Shown: positions 9,982 through 19,612 of the stretch, piece by piece
Position numbering within the stretch: the first letter of the stretch is position 1
How the letters are laid out: the number at the start of each line of letters is the position of its first letter
Source of the DNA: an uncultured Pelagibacteraceae bacterium
GTDB lineage: Bacteria > Pseudomonadota > Alphaproteobacteria > Pelagibacterales > Pelagibacteraceae
Length of the DNA: 64,000 bases
Direction: 5' to 3'
Assembly (NCBI GenBank): GCA_902599995.1
Contig: CACKHN010000005.1
Coordinates: 12,501-76,500, forward strand
Translations under genes and position numbers: made by a program
The notes under the pieces: generated by a model
The model's input: only the letters and a program-made list of their open reading frames with translations
The model's database searches: none
What the model was told of the DNA's origin: nothing

Positions 9982-12546
9982 ATGTTTAATCCATTAAATC
10001 TAATCTCCAAATTTATTAAATCTAGCAACCAAAAAGAGCTTGATAGGGTTACCAAGATTGTTGAAAAAATTAATTCTCTAGAGAAAAAATTTATAAATTT
10101 AAATGATTCAGATTTTCCTAAAAAAACCTTAGAGCTTAAAGATCTAATTAAGAGTGGAAAATCATTAAATGATATAATGCCTGAAGCTTTTGCACTTGTA
10201 AGAGAAGCTTCGAAAAGAACTCGAAAAGAAAGACATTTTGATGTTCAATTAATTGGTGGTGTTATTCTTCATGAAGGTAAAATAGCTGAAATGAGAACGG
10301 GTGAAGGAAAAACTTTAACAATCACATTAGCAGCTTATTTAAACGCATTAAGTGAAGAAGGGGTTCATATAGTAACTGTTAATGATTATTTGGCAAAAAG
10401 AGATTCGATAGAAATGGGAATAATTTATAATTTTCTTGGGTTAACTTCGGGGTTTATTAATAACGACCAAAGCGATGAGGAGCGTAAAAAAAATTATAGT
10501 TGTGACATAACCTATGCAACAAATAGTGAATTAGGATTTGATTATCTTAGAGATAATATGAAATTTTCACAAAATGAGATGGTCCAAAGAGAACATTCAT
10601 TTTCAATTGTTGATGAAATAGACTCTTGCTTAATTGATGAAGCAAGAACACCCTTAATAATATCTGGGTCTGCCGAGGATAAAACTACACAATATCTAGC
10701 AATTGATAAACTAATAAAAATTTTAAATGATAAAGATTTTGAAATTGATGAAAAAGAAAAAAGTATTCTTTTAACAAACGATGGAATTAATAATGTTGAA
10801 AAACTTTTTTCAAATGCCGGAATTTTAAAAAATGACAATTTTTATGATCCAGAAAATTTACACTTAGTTCACCATGTGAATCAGGCCTTAAGAGCAAATC
10901 ATTTATTTGAGAAAGGCAAAGACTATATTGTAAAAGATGGAAGTTTGAAAATAATTGATGAATTAACAGGTAGAATTCTTGAAGGTAGAAGATTTGGAGA
11001 TGGCTTGCATCAGGCACTTGAGGCAAAAGAAAAAATTGATATTCAGGCAGAAAATCAAACCTTAGCTTCAATCACCTATCAAAATTATTTTAAACTTTAT
11101 AAAAAGCTAGCAGGTTGCACTGGTACTGCTTTAACTGAGTCTGCAGAGTTCTTTGAAATTTATGATTTACAAGTTGTAGTAATTCCCACTAACAAAAAAA
11201 TGATCAGAAAAGATTTTAATGATTTAATATTTAGGACAGAAGAAGAAAAAAATAATGCAATTGTTAATAAAATTATAGAACGTAATGAGCTTGGACAACC
11301 AATACTAGTTTTTACATCAAGTATTAATAAATCTGAAGTTTATTCAAATTTATTGAATAAAAAAAATATTAAACATGTGGTTCTTAACGCTAAAAATCAT
11401 GAAAATGAGGCTGAAATTATAGCTAATGCTGGTAAAGAAAAATCTTTAATTATCACAACCAGTATTTCTGGACGTGGTGTTGATATCCAACTTGGAGGAA
11501 AAAAAGGATCTACTCCTATCGAACAGCTCAAAATTGATAAAGATAGAATAAAGTCTTTAGGAGGCTTGTTTGTAATTGGCACAGAAAGAATGGAGTCTAG
11601 AAGAGTTGATAATCAAGCAAGAGGTAGATCAGGAAGACAAGGTGATGAAGGGAGCTCTGTATTCTATGTGAGTTTAGAAGATGATTTAATGAGAATTTTT
11701 GGTTCTGAGTCTATGAATAATATGCTTGAAAAGTTAGGGCTTAAAGATGGAGAAAGCATAGATCATCCTTGGATCAATAAAGCACTAGAGAGAGCGCAGC
11801 AAAAAGTAGAGGCAAGAAATTTTGACATTAGAAAAACCTTAATAAAATTTGACAATGTGCTTAATGACCAAAGACATGTTGTTTTTTCTCAAAGAAAAAA
11901 CGCAATGAGTAGTGAGGATATTTTTGGTTATTCTGATGAATTTTTAAAAGAGATAATTAAAGACTTAATTAAACTAAAGATCCAAAAACTTTCGAATCCT
12001 AAGAGCACAGAATTTAGTAACAGAATTAAGCAAATACTAGGAAAAAGTTTTACAGATAAGGAGTTTGTGGATTTAATTGCATCTAAAGATGAAGAGCTTA
12101 AAGAAAAAATACTTTCAAAATTTAATGAGACAAGAAATGAAAGAATTAAAATTCTTGGAAAAGATTATGCAAAAGATATTGAAAAAAGAATTTTTCTACA
12201 ATCGATCGATCTAAATTGGAAATCTCACATTCAATATTTAGAACAATTAAGACAAGTTGTTGGTTTAAGGTCTTATGGTCAAAGAGATCCTTTAGTTGAA
12301 TATAAAAAAGAAGCTTTTGATTTATTTTCAAACCTCTTAGAAAAACTAAAATTAGACTATGTTACAATCTTGATGAATTTAAAAGTAGTTCAGGAAGAAC
12401 AATCCTCAAATCGAAATTATAGAAATATGGAAAAAAATAACAATCCAAAATGTTTACTTATTACTAAGAAAAATGAAAAAATTTCAAGAAATGACAGATG
12501 TGAAGCAACAGGGGAAAAATTTAAAAATTGCTGTGGAGCTTTATAA
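9982..12546 (+). CDS. secA: Preprotein translocase ATPase SecA
   Basis: Motor ATPase of Sec-dependent protein export at the inner membrane. It is 854 aa, near the usual size. Walker A is MRTGEGKT (about residues 104-111), the DEAD-type box sits at VDEIDSCLIDEARTPL (about 211-226), and helicase motif VI is QARGRSGRQGD. The C-terminal zinc tail is altered (residues 837-854): Cys840, Cys850 and Cys851 remain, but the second Cys of the usual CPCGSG motif is absent. It ends 3 bp from convergent accA. Confidence 0.97.
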   Translation: MFNPLNLISKFIKSSNQKELDRVTKIVEKINSLEKKFINLNDSDFPKKTLELKDLIKSGKSLNDIMPEAFALVREASKRTRKERHFDVQLIGGVILHEGKIAEMRTGEGKTLTITLAAYLNALSEEGVHIVTVNDYLAKRDSIEMGIIYNFLGLTSGFINNDQSDEERKKNYSCDITYATNSELGFDYLRDNMKFSQNEMVQREHSFSIVDEIDSCLIDEARTPLIISGSAEDKTTQYLAIDKLIKILNDKDFEIDEKEKSILLTNDGINNVEKLFSNAGILKNDNFYDPENLHLVHHVNQALRANHLFEKGKDYIVKDGSLKIIDELTGRILEGRRFGDGLHQALEAKEKIDIQAENQTLASITYQNYFKLYKKLAGCTGTALTESAEFFEIYDLQVVVIPTNKKMIRKDFNDLIFRTEEEKNNAIVNKIIERNELGQPILVFTSSINKSEVYSNLLNKKNIKHVVLNAKNHENEAEIIANAGKEKSLIITTSISGRGVDIQLGGKKGSTPIEQLKIDKDRIKSLGGLFVIGTERMESRRVDNQARGRSGRQGDEGSSVFYVSLEDDLMRIFGSESMNNMLEKLGLKDGESIDHPWINKALERAQQKVEARNFDIRKTLIKFDNVLNDQRHVVFSQRKNAMSSEDIFGYSDEFLKEIIKDLIKLKIQKLSNPKSTEFSNRIKQILGKSFTDKEFVDLIASKDEELKEKILSKFNETRNERIKILGKDYAKDIEKRIFLQSIDLNWKSHIQYLEQLRQVVGLRSYGQRDPLVEYKKEAFDLFSNLLEKLKLDYVTILMNLKVVQEEQSSNRNYRNMEKNNNPKCLLITKKNEKISRNDRCEATGEKFKNCCGAL

Positions 12547-12548
12547 TT

Positions 12549-13643
12549 TTAAATTAATAAAAAAATCAAACCTAACAAAATAACACCTATACCAATACCA
12601 ATTTGGATTTTTTTTGATTTTAAAATATTTTCAAATTTATTTTTTTTGATAGTTAATGAACTAAAATCTTCATTTGTACTTATAAATCCATCACTCCTTC
12701 CAATCTTTAAAAACTTATTTTTTCTTTCATTTGCTATCTCCTCTGGAGATAAGTCTTTGAAGTAATCTAAATTTTGTGTAATTGAAGTTTTTAAATTTTC
12801 AAGCATCGTATCTCTATCTCGATGAGCACCACCCAAAGGCTCAGGAATAATTTCATCGATAACTTTTAATTTTAATAAGTCTTTTGCTGAAAGTTTCATT
12901 GCTTTTGCAGCATCGAGCATTTTCTTTGGGTCTCTCCAAAGAATAGTTGCACATCCCTCGGGAGATATAACTGAATAGATTGCATTCTCAAACATTATAA
13001 CTTTATTTGAAGATGCGAGAGCGATTGCTCCTCCAGAACCACCCTCACCAATTATTATTGCAATTGTTGGGACCTTAAGTTCCATACAACATTCTATTGA
13101 TTTTGCAATTGCCTCTGCTTGACCCCTTTCCTCAGCACCAACACCTGGATACGCACCTGGAGTGTCTATAAAGGAAATTATTGGAATATTAAATTTGTTT
13201 GCCAAATTCATTAATCGAATTGTTTTCCTGTATCCCTCAGGTCTCATCATTCCAAAGTTTCTCTCAATTCTGCTATCTAAATCCTCCCCTTTTTCCTGTC
13301 CAATAACTAAAACCGAATTTCCTTTAAATTTTGCAAAACCAGTTAAAACTGATTTGTCTTCACCATAATGACGATCACCAGACAATGAAATAAAATCTTC
13401 AAATAAATTGTCTATAAAAAATTTAGATTTTGGTCTGTCCTCATGTCTTGCAACCATGGTTGTTTGCCATGGATCTAAATTTGAGTAAATATCTTTTAAT
13501 TTTTCATCCAACTCTGCTTGGGTACTAGAAATTTTTTGAGTATCAACTTCTGATAGTCCTTCTTGATTATATGGATCCTTTAATTTTTCTATCTCATTTT
13601 CAAGGTTTTTAATTTCATTTTCAAAATTGAGGTAATTTTTCAT
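12549..13643 (-). CDS. accA: Acetyl-CoA carboxylase carboxyltransferase subunit alpha, with hydrophobic C-terminal tail
   Basis: Alpha subunit of the carboxyltransferase that makes malonyl-CoA for fatty acids; its beta partner accD is at 35.0 kb. The catalytic domain is typical: FIDTPGAYPGVGAEERGQAEA near residue 160 and GEGGSGGA near 200. It is 364 aa, about 45 longer than the E. coli protein (319 aa). The excess lies after about residue 318 and ends in a run of 19 hydrophobic residues (346-364) after a Lys-rich stretch. That looks like a tail-anchor membrane segment, which is unusual for a soluble subunit. Membrane attachment is inference. Confidence 0.95.
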   Translation of the reverse strand: MKNYLNFENEIKNLENEIEKLKDPYNQEGLSEVDTQKISSTQAELDEKLKDIYSNLDPWQTTMVARHEDRPKSKFFIDNLFEDFISLSGDRHYGEDKSVLTGFAKFKGNSVLVIGQEKGEDLDSRIERNFGMMRPEGYRKTIRLMNLANKFNIPIISFIDTPGAYPGVGAEERGQAEAIAKSIECCMELKVPTIAIIIGEGGSGGAIALASSNKVIMFENAIYSVISPEGCATILWRDPKKMLDAAKAMKLSAKDLLKLKVIDEIIPEPLGGAHRDRDTMLENLKTSITQNLDYFKDLSPEEIANERKNKFLKIGRSDGFISTNEDFSSLTIKKNKFENILKSKKIQIGIGIGVILLGLIFLLI

Positions 13644-13753
13644 GGTTTAATTATATCGGATAGTTAAATTATAAAAAAGGCCATAAAATGATGAATTATT
13701 TTAATGGTAATTCTTATTAATTGACTAAATAATTTTAACAGATAAAAATCCAT

Positions 13754-13906
13754 GATCGGGAGAGACTAAGCAATTTTTAGCGCCGAAGGAGCAACCACCC
13801 CGGAAACTCTCAGGCAAAAGGACCGATTTAGGCATAACACTCTGGAAAGAGATTAAATTCCGCCGAAGGAGCAAAACTCTCAGGCAAAAATACAGATGGG
13901 GTCGCG
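13754..13906 (+). promoter_or_regulatory. Tandem glycine riboswitch upstream of malate synthase
   Basis: Two glycine-aptamer cores follow one another. The first is closed by a P1 helix (atcgg at 13755-13759 with ccgat at 13823-13827) and the second spans about 13839-13902. Each carries the family's conserved CGCCGAAGGAGCAA and ACTCTCAGGCAAAA blocks. The element ends about 10 nt before the glcB ATG at 13915, with no visible terminator between, so control of translation initiation is more likely than attenuation (inference). A glycine-activated riboswitch in front of malate synthase has been described in SAR11 and linked to glycine/serine auxotrophy. Confidence 0.95.
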
Positions 13907-13914
13907 TAAGTGCT

Positions 13915-16077
13915 ATGCAAGAAAAATACATAAATATTAAAAGTTTAAAAGTTTCGAGTGATCTTGTTCAATTTGTTAAGGATGAGTTACTTAAAGAAAC
14001 AGAGATATCACCAGAAAATTTTTGGGCAGGTTTTGAAAAAACTGTAAATGAATTAGCACCTAAAAACAGAAAATTAATAAGCATTAGAAAAGATTTACAG
14101 AACAAAATTGACGATTGGCATATCAAAAATAAGGGATCAGAATTTAATTTTGGAAAATATAAAAAATTTTTAATTGAAATAGGTTATTTAAAAAATGAAG
14201 GACCTGATTTTCAAATTGAAACAAAAGATGTTGATGACGAAATAGCAAAAATTGCAGGGCCTCAACTGGTAGTGCCAGTTATGAACGCAAGATATGCTCT
14301 GAATGCTGCAAATGCTAGATGGATGAGTTTATATGATAGTCTATACGGAACTGATATTATTGAGCAATCAGAAGATAGTGTTTCAGAGAGATATGATCCA
14401 CTAAGAGGTGAAATGGTTATTAACTATGGCAGAGATTTTTTAGACAAATATTTTCCATTAAAAGATTTAAGCTGGAAAAAAATAACAGGCTTTGTCGTAA
14501 AAGATGGAAAGCTAAAAATCCGTAAAGGTGCTGATTTAGTTAGCTTGATTGATGAAGATAAATTTATTGGTCATAGAGGCGAAAGTGATAATCCTTCTGC
14601 AATTATTTTAAGAAATAATAATTTGCATGTTGAAATCTTAAAAGATTCTAAAGCGTTTGCTGCTCAACAAGACCATGCAGGTATAAGCGATATAATAATA
14701 GAGTCAGCAGTATCAACTATTTGTGATAATGAAGACAGTGTAGCAGCAGTTGACTCAGAAGATAAAATTATTTGTTACAGAAATTGGCTAGGTTTAATGC
14801 GTGGAGACTTAAAGTCAAAATTTGAAAAGGATGGAAAATTATATGAGAGAAAGCTAAATCCAAATAGAAGTTATATTTCTAGGGATGGTAAAGGTCTAAA
14901 ATTGCATGGCAGAAGCCTTCTGCTTGTAAGAAATGTTGGGCATTTAATGACAAACCCATCCATTATTTTAGATGATGGAAATGAAGTGCCAGAAGGTATT
15001 TTAGACGCATTCATGACGACAGCTGCAGCAATTCATGATTTAAAGAAAAAAAATAATTCAAGAACTGGATCTGTATATATTGTTAAACCTAAAATGCATG
15101 GACCAGAAGAAACAGCATTTACAGATTTAATTTTTTCAAAAGTAGAAGAAGTTTTAGGATTAAAAAAATATACATGCAAAATAGGAATAATGGATGAAGA
15201 AAGAAGAACATCCTCTAATTTGAAAGAGTGTATTAGGTCCCTAAAAAATAGAGTATTTTTTATAAATACTGGATTTTTAGATAGAACTGGTGATGAAATG
15301 CATACATCAATGATGGCAGGACCTATGATTAAAAAGGGAGAAATGAAGTCATCAAAATGGATTACAGCTTACGAAAATAGAAATGTGGATATTGGATTAA
15401 AATGTGGTTTTTCTGGTAAAGCTCAAATTGGTAAAGGTATGTGGGCTATGCCTGATAAAATGAAAGATATGATGGAACAAAAAACAGGTCATTTAAAAGC
15501 TGGTGCAAATTGTGCTTGGGTACCATCTCCAACTGCTGCTGCTTTACATGCTCTACATTATCATGAAATCAATATTTTTAACGAACAAAAAAAAATTTTA
15601 AATAGAGATCAAGCAAAACTTGATGATCTTTTAACAATACCAGTAGCAGATAGAACTAATTGGTCTGTTGAAGAAATAAATAATGAAATAAGTAATTCAG
15701 CCCAAACATTACTTGGATATGTTGTAAGATGGGTTGACCAAGGTATAGGTTGTTCTAAAGTTCCAGATATTAACAATGTAGGTCTAATGGAGGACAGAGC
15801 AACTTTAAGAATTTCCTCGCAACATATTGCAAACTGGATACATCATGGAATTACTACAGAAATTCAAGTAAAAGAAATTATGAAAGAAATGGCTAAAATT
15901 GTTGATGATCAAAATAAGAATGACTCAAAATATGTCAAAATGAGTGACGACTTCGAAAACTCAATAGCTTTCAAAACTGCATGTGATTTAGTATTCAAAG
16001 GCAAGCAGCAGCCCTCTGGATATACTGAACCATTATTACATATTAATAGATTAGAGAAGAAATCTAATCTGAATTAG
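13915..16077 (+). CDS. glcB: Malate synthase G
   Basis: Condenses glyoxylate with acetyl-CoA to malate in the cytoplasm. It is 720 aa, the G-isoform length. Family landmarks include VPVMNARYALNAANARW near residue 122, GLMRGDL, and the MDEERRTS segment near 425. The start is the ATG right after the tandem glycine riboswitch. This links glycine supply to glyoxylate use: when glycine is plentiful, glyoxylate can be spent as a carbon source (literature model for SAR11). It converges on recR with a 14-bp overlap. Confidence 0.97.
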   Translation: MQEKYINIKSLKVSSDLVQFVKDELLKETEISPENFWAGFEKTVNELAPKNRKLISIRKDLQNKIDDWHIKNKGSEFNFGKYKKFLIEIGYLKNEGPDFQIETKDVDDEIAKIAGPQLVVPVMNARYALNAANARWMSLYDSLYGTDIIEQSEDSVSERYDPLRGEMVINYGRDFLDKYFPLKDLSWKKITGFVVKDGKLKIRKGADLVSLIDEDKFIGHRGESDNPSAIILRNNNLHVEILKDSKAFAAQQDHAGISDIIIESAVSTICDNEDSVAAVDSEDKIICYRNWLGLMRGDLKSKFEKDGKLYERKLNPNRSYISRDGKGLKLHGRSLLLVRNVGHLMTNPSIILDDGNEVPEGILDAFMTTAAAIHDLKKKNNSRTGSVYIVKPKMHGPEETAFTDLIFSKVEEVLGLKKYTCKIGIMDEERRTSSNLKECIRSLKNRVFFINTGFLDRTGDEMHTSMMAGPMIKKGEMKSSKWITAYENRNVDIGLKCGFSGKAQIGKGMWAMPDKMKDMMEQKTGHLKAGANCAWVPSPTAAALHALHYHEINIFNEQKKILNRDQAKLDDLLTIPVADRTNWSVEEINNEISNSAQTLLGYVVRWVDQGIGCSKVPDINNVGLMEDRATLRISSQHIANWIHHGITTEIQVKEIMKEMAKIVDDQNKNDSKYVKMSDDFENSIAFKTACDLVFKGKQQPSGYTEPLLHINRLEKKSNLN

Positions 16078-16681
16078 AGATTAGATTTGAACGGTTTTTA
16101 AAAGCTGAAAATAAAGTGCCGTCATCCAAATTTTCTATTTCACCACCAACAGGTAGACCTTGAGCCAACTTCGTTACTTTAACCTCAATACCTTTTAGAC
16201 TATCCTGAATATAATATGCAGTTGTCTGACCTTCTACCGTTGCGCTTGTAGCTAAAATTACTTCATCAATATTATCTTTTTTTACTCTTTCTACTAAAGA
16301 ATTAATTAGCAAGTCCTCTTTTTTTTGACCAACAGATGAAACTGTACCCCCTAAAATATGAAAATATCCAATATATATATTAGAACTTTCTATGCTCCAT
16401 TGATCAGAGATATTCTCAACAACACATATCTTATTATATTTTTTATCAACAATCTTACAGTCGTCGTAATTACACTCGATTGAATTAGATTTCAAAGTTC
16501 CACAAATCTTGCATCGTGAAATATTTTTATATACATCTACCAATGACTTTGCCAAAGGCTTAACAAGCTCATCACGATTATTGATTAATTTTAAAACAAT
16601 ACGCTTAGCTGATTTAGGTCCTAAGCCTGGTAGTTTAGATATTAATTTAACCAGCTCCTCAATTTCGTAAGTGTTTTGCAT
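16064..16681 (-). CDS. recR: Recombination protein RecR
   Basis: RecFOR-pathway recombination mediator. It is 205 aa. An N-terminal helix-hairpin-helix (LPGLGPKSAKRIV, about residues 17-29) is followed by a four-Cys zinc motif (Cys58, Cys61, Cys70, Cys75) and a Toprim domain with the conserved acidic residues. It is the last gene of the ffs-dnaX-ybaB-recR series, which is conserved across proteobacteria. Confidence 0.95.
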   Translation of the reverse strand: MQNTYEIEELVKLISKLPGLGPKSAKRIVLKLINNRDELVKPLAKSLVDVYKNISRCKICGTLKSNSIECNYDDCKIVDKKYNKICVVENISDQWSIESSNIYIGYFHILGGTVSSVGQKKEDLLINSLVERVKKDNIDEVILATSATVEGQTTAYYIQDSLKGIEVKVTKLAQGLPVGGEIENLDDGTLFSAFKNRSNLISNSD

Positions 16682-16684
16682 GAA

Positions 16685-17002
16685 TTATAATGGCCATTTA
16701 AAACCAGGTATACCAAAACCACCTGTAGCTTTTGAAATTTCTTCAGAAGTCTTTGATTTTAATTGTGCTTTAGCATTATTGTGAGCGGCAACAATTAAAT
16801 CCTCAATAATCGCTTTATCCTCTTTCATAATTTCATCGGACAGTTTTATTGTTTGCATTTCACCTTCGCCATCAAGTGTTATTATTACAGAATTAGAGCC
16901 AGATACGCCTTCTACTCTTATTTCCTTTATTTTCTTCTGGCTTTCTCTCATTTTTGTCTCGAGTTCTTTAGCTTTGTCTAAAATTTTACTAAAATCAGTC
17001 AT
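16685..17002 (-). CDS. YbaB/EbfC family nucleoid-associated protein
   Basis: Small DNA-binding protein of 105 aa, encoded between dnaX and recR as in most bacteria. I choose the ATG at 17002 (MTDFSKIL) rather than the upstream ATG at 17014: a GAGGG ribosome-binding site lies 6 bases in front of it and the protein then matches the family's N terminus. Helices at the N terminus and the central VxIxLDGxG strand are visible. The start overlaps the 3' end of dnaX by 8 bp. Confidence 0.92.
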   Translation of the reverse strand: MTDFSKILDKAKELETKMRESQKKIKEIRVEGVSGSNSVIITLDGEGEMQTIKLSDEIMKEDKAIIEDLIVAAHNNAKAQLKSKTSEEISKATGGFGIPGFKWPL

Positions 17003-18638
17003 TTTGACCCTCATCTTTTTTAAACTTAACGTCTATTATTTCTGCATCAGGAAAGTTTTCTATTACATTTTTATAAGCCTCTGTAGTTTTAACTTTATCA
17101 ATTAAAAGTTTCTTATAATTTAATTGTTTATCTTTTATAGACATTTCACCTTTAGATTTACTAAAAGTAATAATCCATCGCTCAGCAGTCCACTCAAAAA
17201 GTTTTGAAGACAAATCTTTAACAAAATCTTTGTCCAAACTATCATTAAAAGATACTTCTATTCTTTTTTTTTCAAATTTTACCAAGTTGACATTTTTTTC
17301 TAATTCATATTTTAATTTAATTTCCTTTTTTTCAGAGCAAATTAATAATAGATCATCAAAAGAATTTATAAGCATTTTACTCTCTGCTTTAATTTCAGTT
17401 TGTAATTGTGGTTTATTCTTTTCTTCTTGGGAAATATTTTTTATTTGATCTATTATTTTATTTGAGCTTGTATTTTCCTCAATTTCATTAGTTACTTTTT
17501 TTTCAGCTTCAGGTTCAATTTTTTTTTGTGATTTCACAGATTGTAAATGCATTAATCTAATTAGAAACATCTCAATCGACAAATGTTGATTTGAAACTAT
17601 ATCTAATTCTTCAAGAGAGCTGATTGCAAATTGCCAGAATAGTACTAACACGTCAGTCTCTACTCTATTTGAAATACTTTTTATTTTTGAAAACTCCTCA
17701 TCATTTAAAGAAAAATTTGTGCTTTCTAGTGTTAAAGAATTTATATTTTTGAAGTAATACAACAGTTCTAAAAAATCATTAATAAATACTTTTGGTTCAA
17801 CTCCTTGATCATAAATTTTTCTATAAATATTAATAACTTTTGTTTCTTCACCTTTTAAAATAAGTTCAAACAAATCTATTAGTTGAGATTTATCAAAGTA
17901 GCCAAATATTTTTTGTGCTGCGTTTAAATCTAATTCAGTATTTACATCTAAGCTTAATAAGGCCCTATCTAATAAAGATAATGCATCTCTAACTGATCCT
18001 TCAGAAATTTTTACTATTAATTTTAAAGCATCATCAGTAACTTTACCATTTTCTTTATCTTTAATTTTTTTTATAAACTCAAATAATTCTGATGATTTTA
18101 TCCTAGATAAATCAAATCTTTGACACCTGGATACAACCGTAATTGGAATTTTTTTAATTTCAGTAGTTGCAAAAATAAACTTGAGATATTCTGGTGGTTC
18201 TTCTAATGTTTTCAAAAGAGCATTAAAAGCCTGTTTGCTTAACATATGCACTTCGTCAATTATAAAAATTTTATATTTAGCTGAAGTTGGTCCATATCGA
18301 GAAAATTCTATGAGATCTCTTACATCATCTACACCAGTTTTGCTGGCTGCATCCATTTCTAATACATCAATATGATTAGAGCTGGCTATAGAGTCACAAT
18401 TATCACATTTAACTTCGCATTTATTTTCAACCCCATTTGAACAATTAAGAGTCTTTGCAACAATCCTGGCTATTGTAGTTTTTCCAATACCTCTAATGCC
18501 TGTAAATAAATAAGCATTTGGAATTTTATCTGCTTTAATTGAATTTGTTATTGTTTCTGCAACCACTTCCTGACCAATTAGATCGTCAAAAGTTTGTGGT
18601 CTATATTTTAATGCTAGTACTTTCGAATTATTGTTCAT
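16995..18638 (-). CDS. dnaX: DNA polymerase III subunits gamma/tau
   Basis: Clamp-loader ATPase of the replicative polymerase. It is 547 aa. The AAA+ domain has Walker A GIRGIGKTT (about residues 47-55), a four-Cys zinc module between about residues 68 and 84, and a DEVH Walker B near 126. The C-terminal 180 residues are lysine-rich and correspond to the tau tail. No obvious slippery site for a gamma form was identified. It starts 11 bp after the 3' end of the SRP RNA gene, so the two are probably cotranscribed. Confidence 0.96.
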   Translation of the reverse strand: MNNNSKVLALKYRPQTFDDLIGQEVVAETITNSIKADKIPNAYLFTGIRGIGKTTIARIVAKTLNCSNGVENKCEVKCDNCDSIASSNHIDVLEMDAASKTGVDDVRDLIEFSRYGPTSAKYKIFIIDEVHMLSKQAFNALLKTLEEPPEYLKFIFATTEIKKIPITVVSRCQRFDLSRIKSSELFEFIKKIKDKENGKVTDDALKLIVKISEGSVRDALSLLDRALLSLDVNTELDLNAAQKIFGYFDKSQLIDLFELILKGEETKVINIYRKIYDQGVEPKVFINDFLELLYYFKNINSLTLESTNFSLNDEEFSKIKSISNRVETDVLVLFWQFAISSLEELDIVSNQHLSIEMFLIRLMHLQSVKSQKKIEPEAEKKVTNEIEENTSSNKIIDQIKNISQEEKNKPQLQTEIKAESKMLINSFDDLLLICSEKKEIKLKYELEKNVNLVKFEKKRIEVSFNDSLDKDFVKDLSSKLFEWTAERWIITFSKSKGEMSIKDKQLNYKKLLIDKVKTTEAYKNVIENFPDAEIIDVKFKKDEGQND

Positions 18639-18648
18639 ATATATATAA

Positions 18649-18732
18649 GGAGACTAGAACCTGAATAACTGTCTCTACGACTGCTTCCGTTAAGATCTGG
18701 TCGGGTTCAAGCAGCATCCACCTCTAGCCTCC
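18649..18732 (-). ncRNA. ffs: Signal recognition particle RNA, small bacterial (4.5S-type)
   Basis: On the minus strand an 84-nt element folds end to end: the 5' arm ggaggctaga pairs with the 3' arm tctagtctcc (one G-U). The apical part contains the hallmark GACCAG...CGGAAGCAG of the SRP54/Ffh-binding domain. The position immediately upstream of dnaX is the usual alphaproteobacterial one. Ends are set by the terminal helix and may be off by several bases. Confidence 0.92.
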
Positions 18733-18778
18733 AAAAGTATTATAGCAGTTATATTTTCTAATCTACAAGAAAAGATTA

Positions 18779-19612
18779 TTACTTATTTTGTCTTAACTTA
18801 TCTGCTTCAAAAACACCTAAGACGTGAAAATCTTCACAATGAAGACCCAGTTCTTCTAATGATTTTTGAACTTTTTTATCCTCAATATGTCCATCTAGGT
18901 CACATAAGAAAAAGTAAGAGTCGAATGTATTTTTTTCTGGATAGCTTTGCAGCTTAGTTAAATTTACTCCATTAATTGCAAAACCACCAAGTGATTGATA
19001 AAGCGCAGCAGGTTTACTTTTAAGTTTAAATAGAAAAGATGTAATATAATTTTTTTCTTTAAACTCTGGTTGAGAAATATTTTTACCCATAACCAAAAAT
19101 CTTGTCTGATTTCCACTTTCATTTTCAATATTTTTTTTTATCACTTCAAGTCCATAAATTTCAGCACTTAGTGATGAAGCAATCGCAGCTTTCTTAATGT
19201 TGTTAGTTTTTGAAATCATTTCAGCAGAACCTGCGGTATCTGCTCTAATATGTTCTGTTAAATTATTTTCTTTTATAAATTTTGAGCATTGGGATAATCC
19301 CTGCGCATGAGAGTATACTTCTTTTATATCTTTTAATTTTGACCCTGGTTGACCTAACAAATTATGTTCAATTTTTTGAAAATGCTCCATATAAATATTT
19401 AATCTATGTTTAAATATCAAATACTCAATTCCTATATTTCCTGTTATTCTGTTAGACTCGGGGATAATTATTTTACTCTCTGGTTCAAGTAATGCCATAT
19501 TAAAACATTCATCAAAAGTTTTACATGGAAGTATATGAGCATTTGGATCAACTGATAAAGCTGCTAAATGGGAATATGCGCCATATGTGCCTTGGAAATA
19601 AATTTTACTCAT
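18779..19612 (-). CDS. pheA: Prephenate dehydratase
   Basis: Converts prephenate to phenylpyruvate for phenylalanine synthesis. It is 277 aa and monofunctional, without a chorismate mutase domain. The catalytic domain begins with FQGTYGAYSH and contains the essential TRF motif (NQTRFLVMG, about residues 183-191). An ACT domain at about 198-270 carries QSYP where E. coli has ESRP, so the phenylalanine-binding site differs. It overlaps kdsB by 1 bp. Confidence 0.94.
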   Translation of the reverse strand: MSKIYFQGTYGAYSHLAALSVDPNAHILPCKTFDECFNMALLEPESKIIIPESNRITGNIGIEYLIFKHRLNIYMEHFQKIEHNLLGQPGSKLKDIKEVYSHAQGLSQCSKFIKENNLTEHIRADTAGSAEMISKTNNIKKAAIASSLSAEIYGLEVIKKNIENESGNQTRFLVMGKNISQPEFKEKNYITSFLFKLKSKPAALYQSLGGFAINGVNLTKLQSYPEKNTFDSYFFLCDLDGHIEDKKVQKSLEELGLHCEDFHVLGVFEADKLRQNK

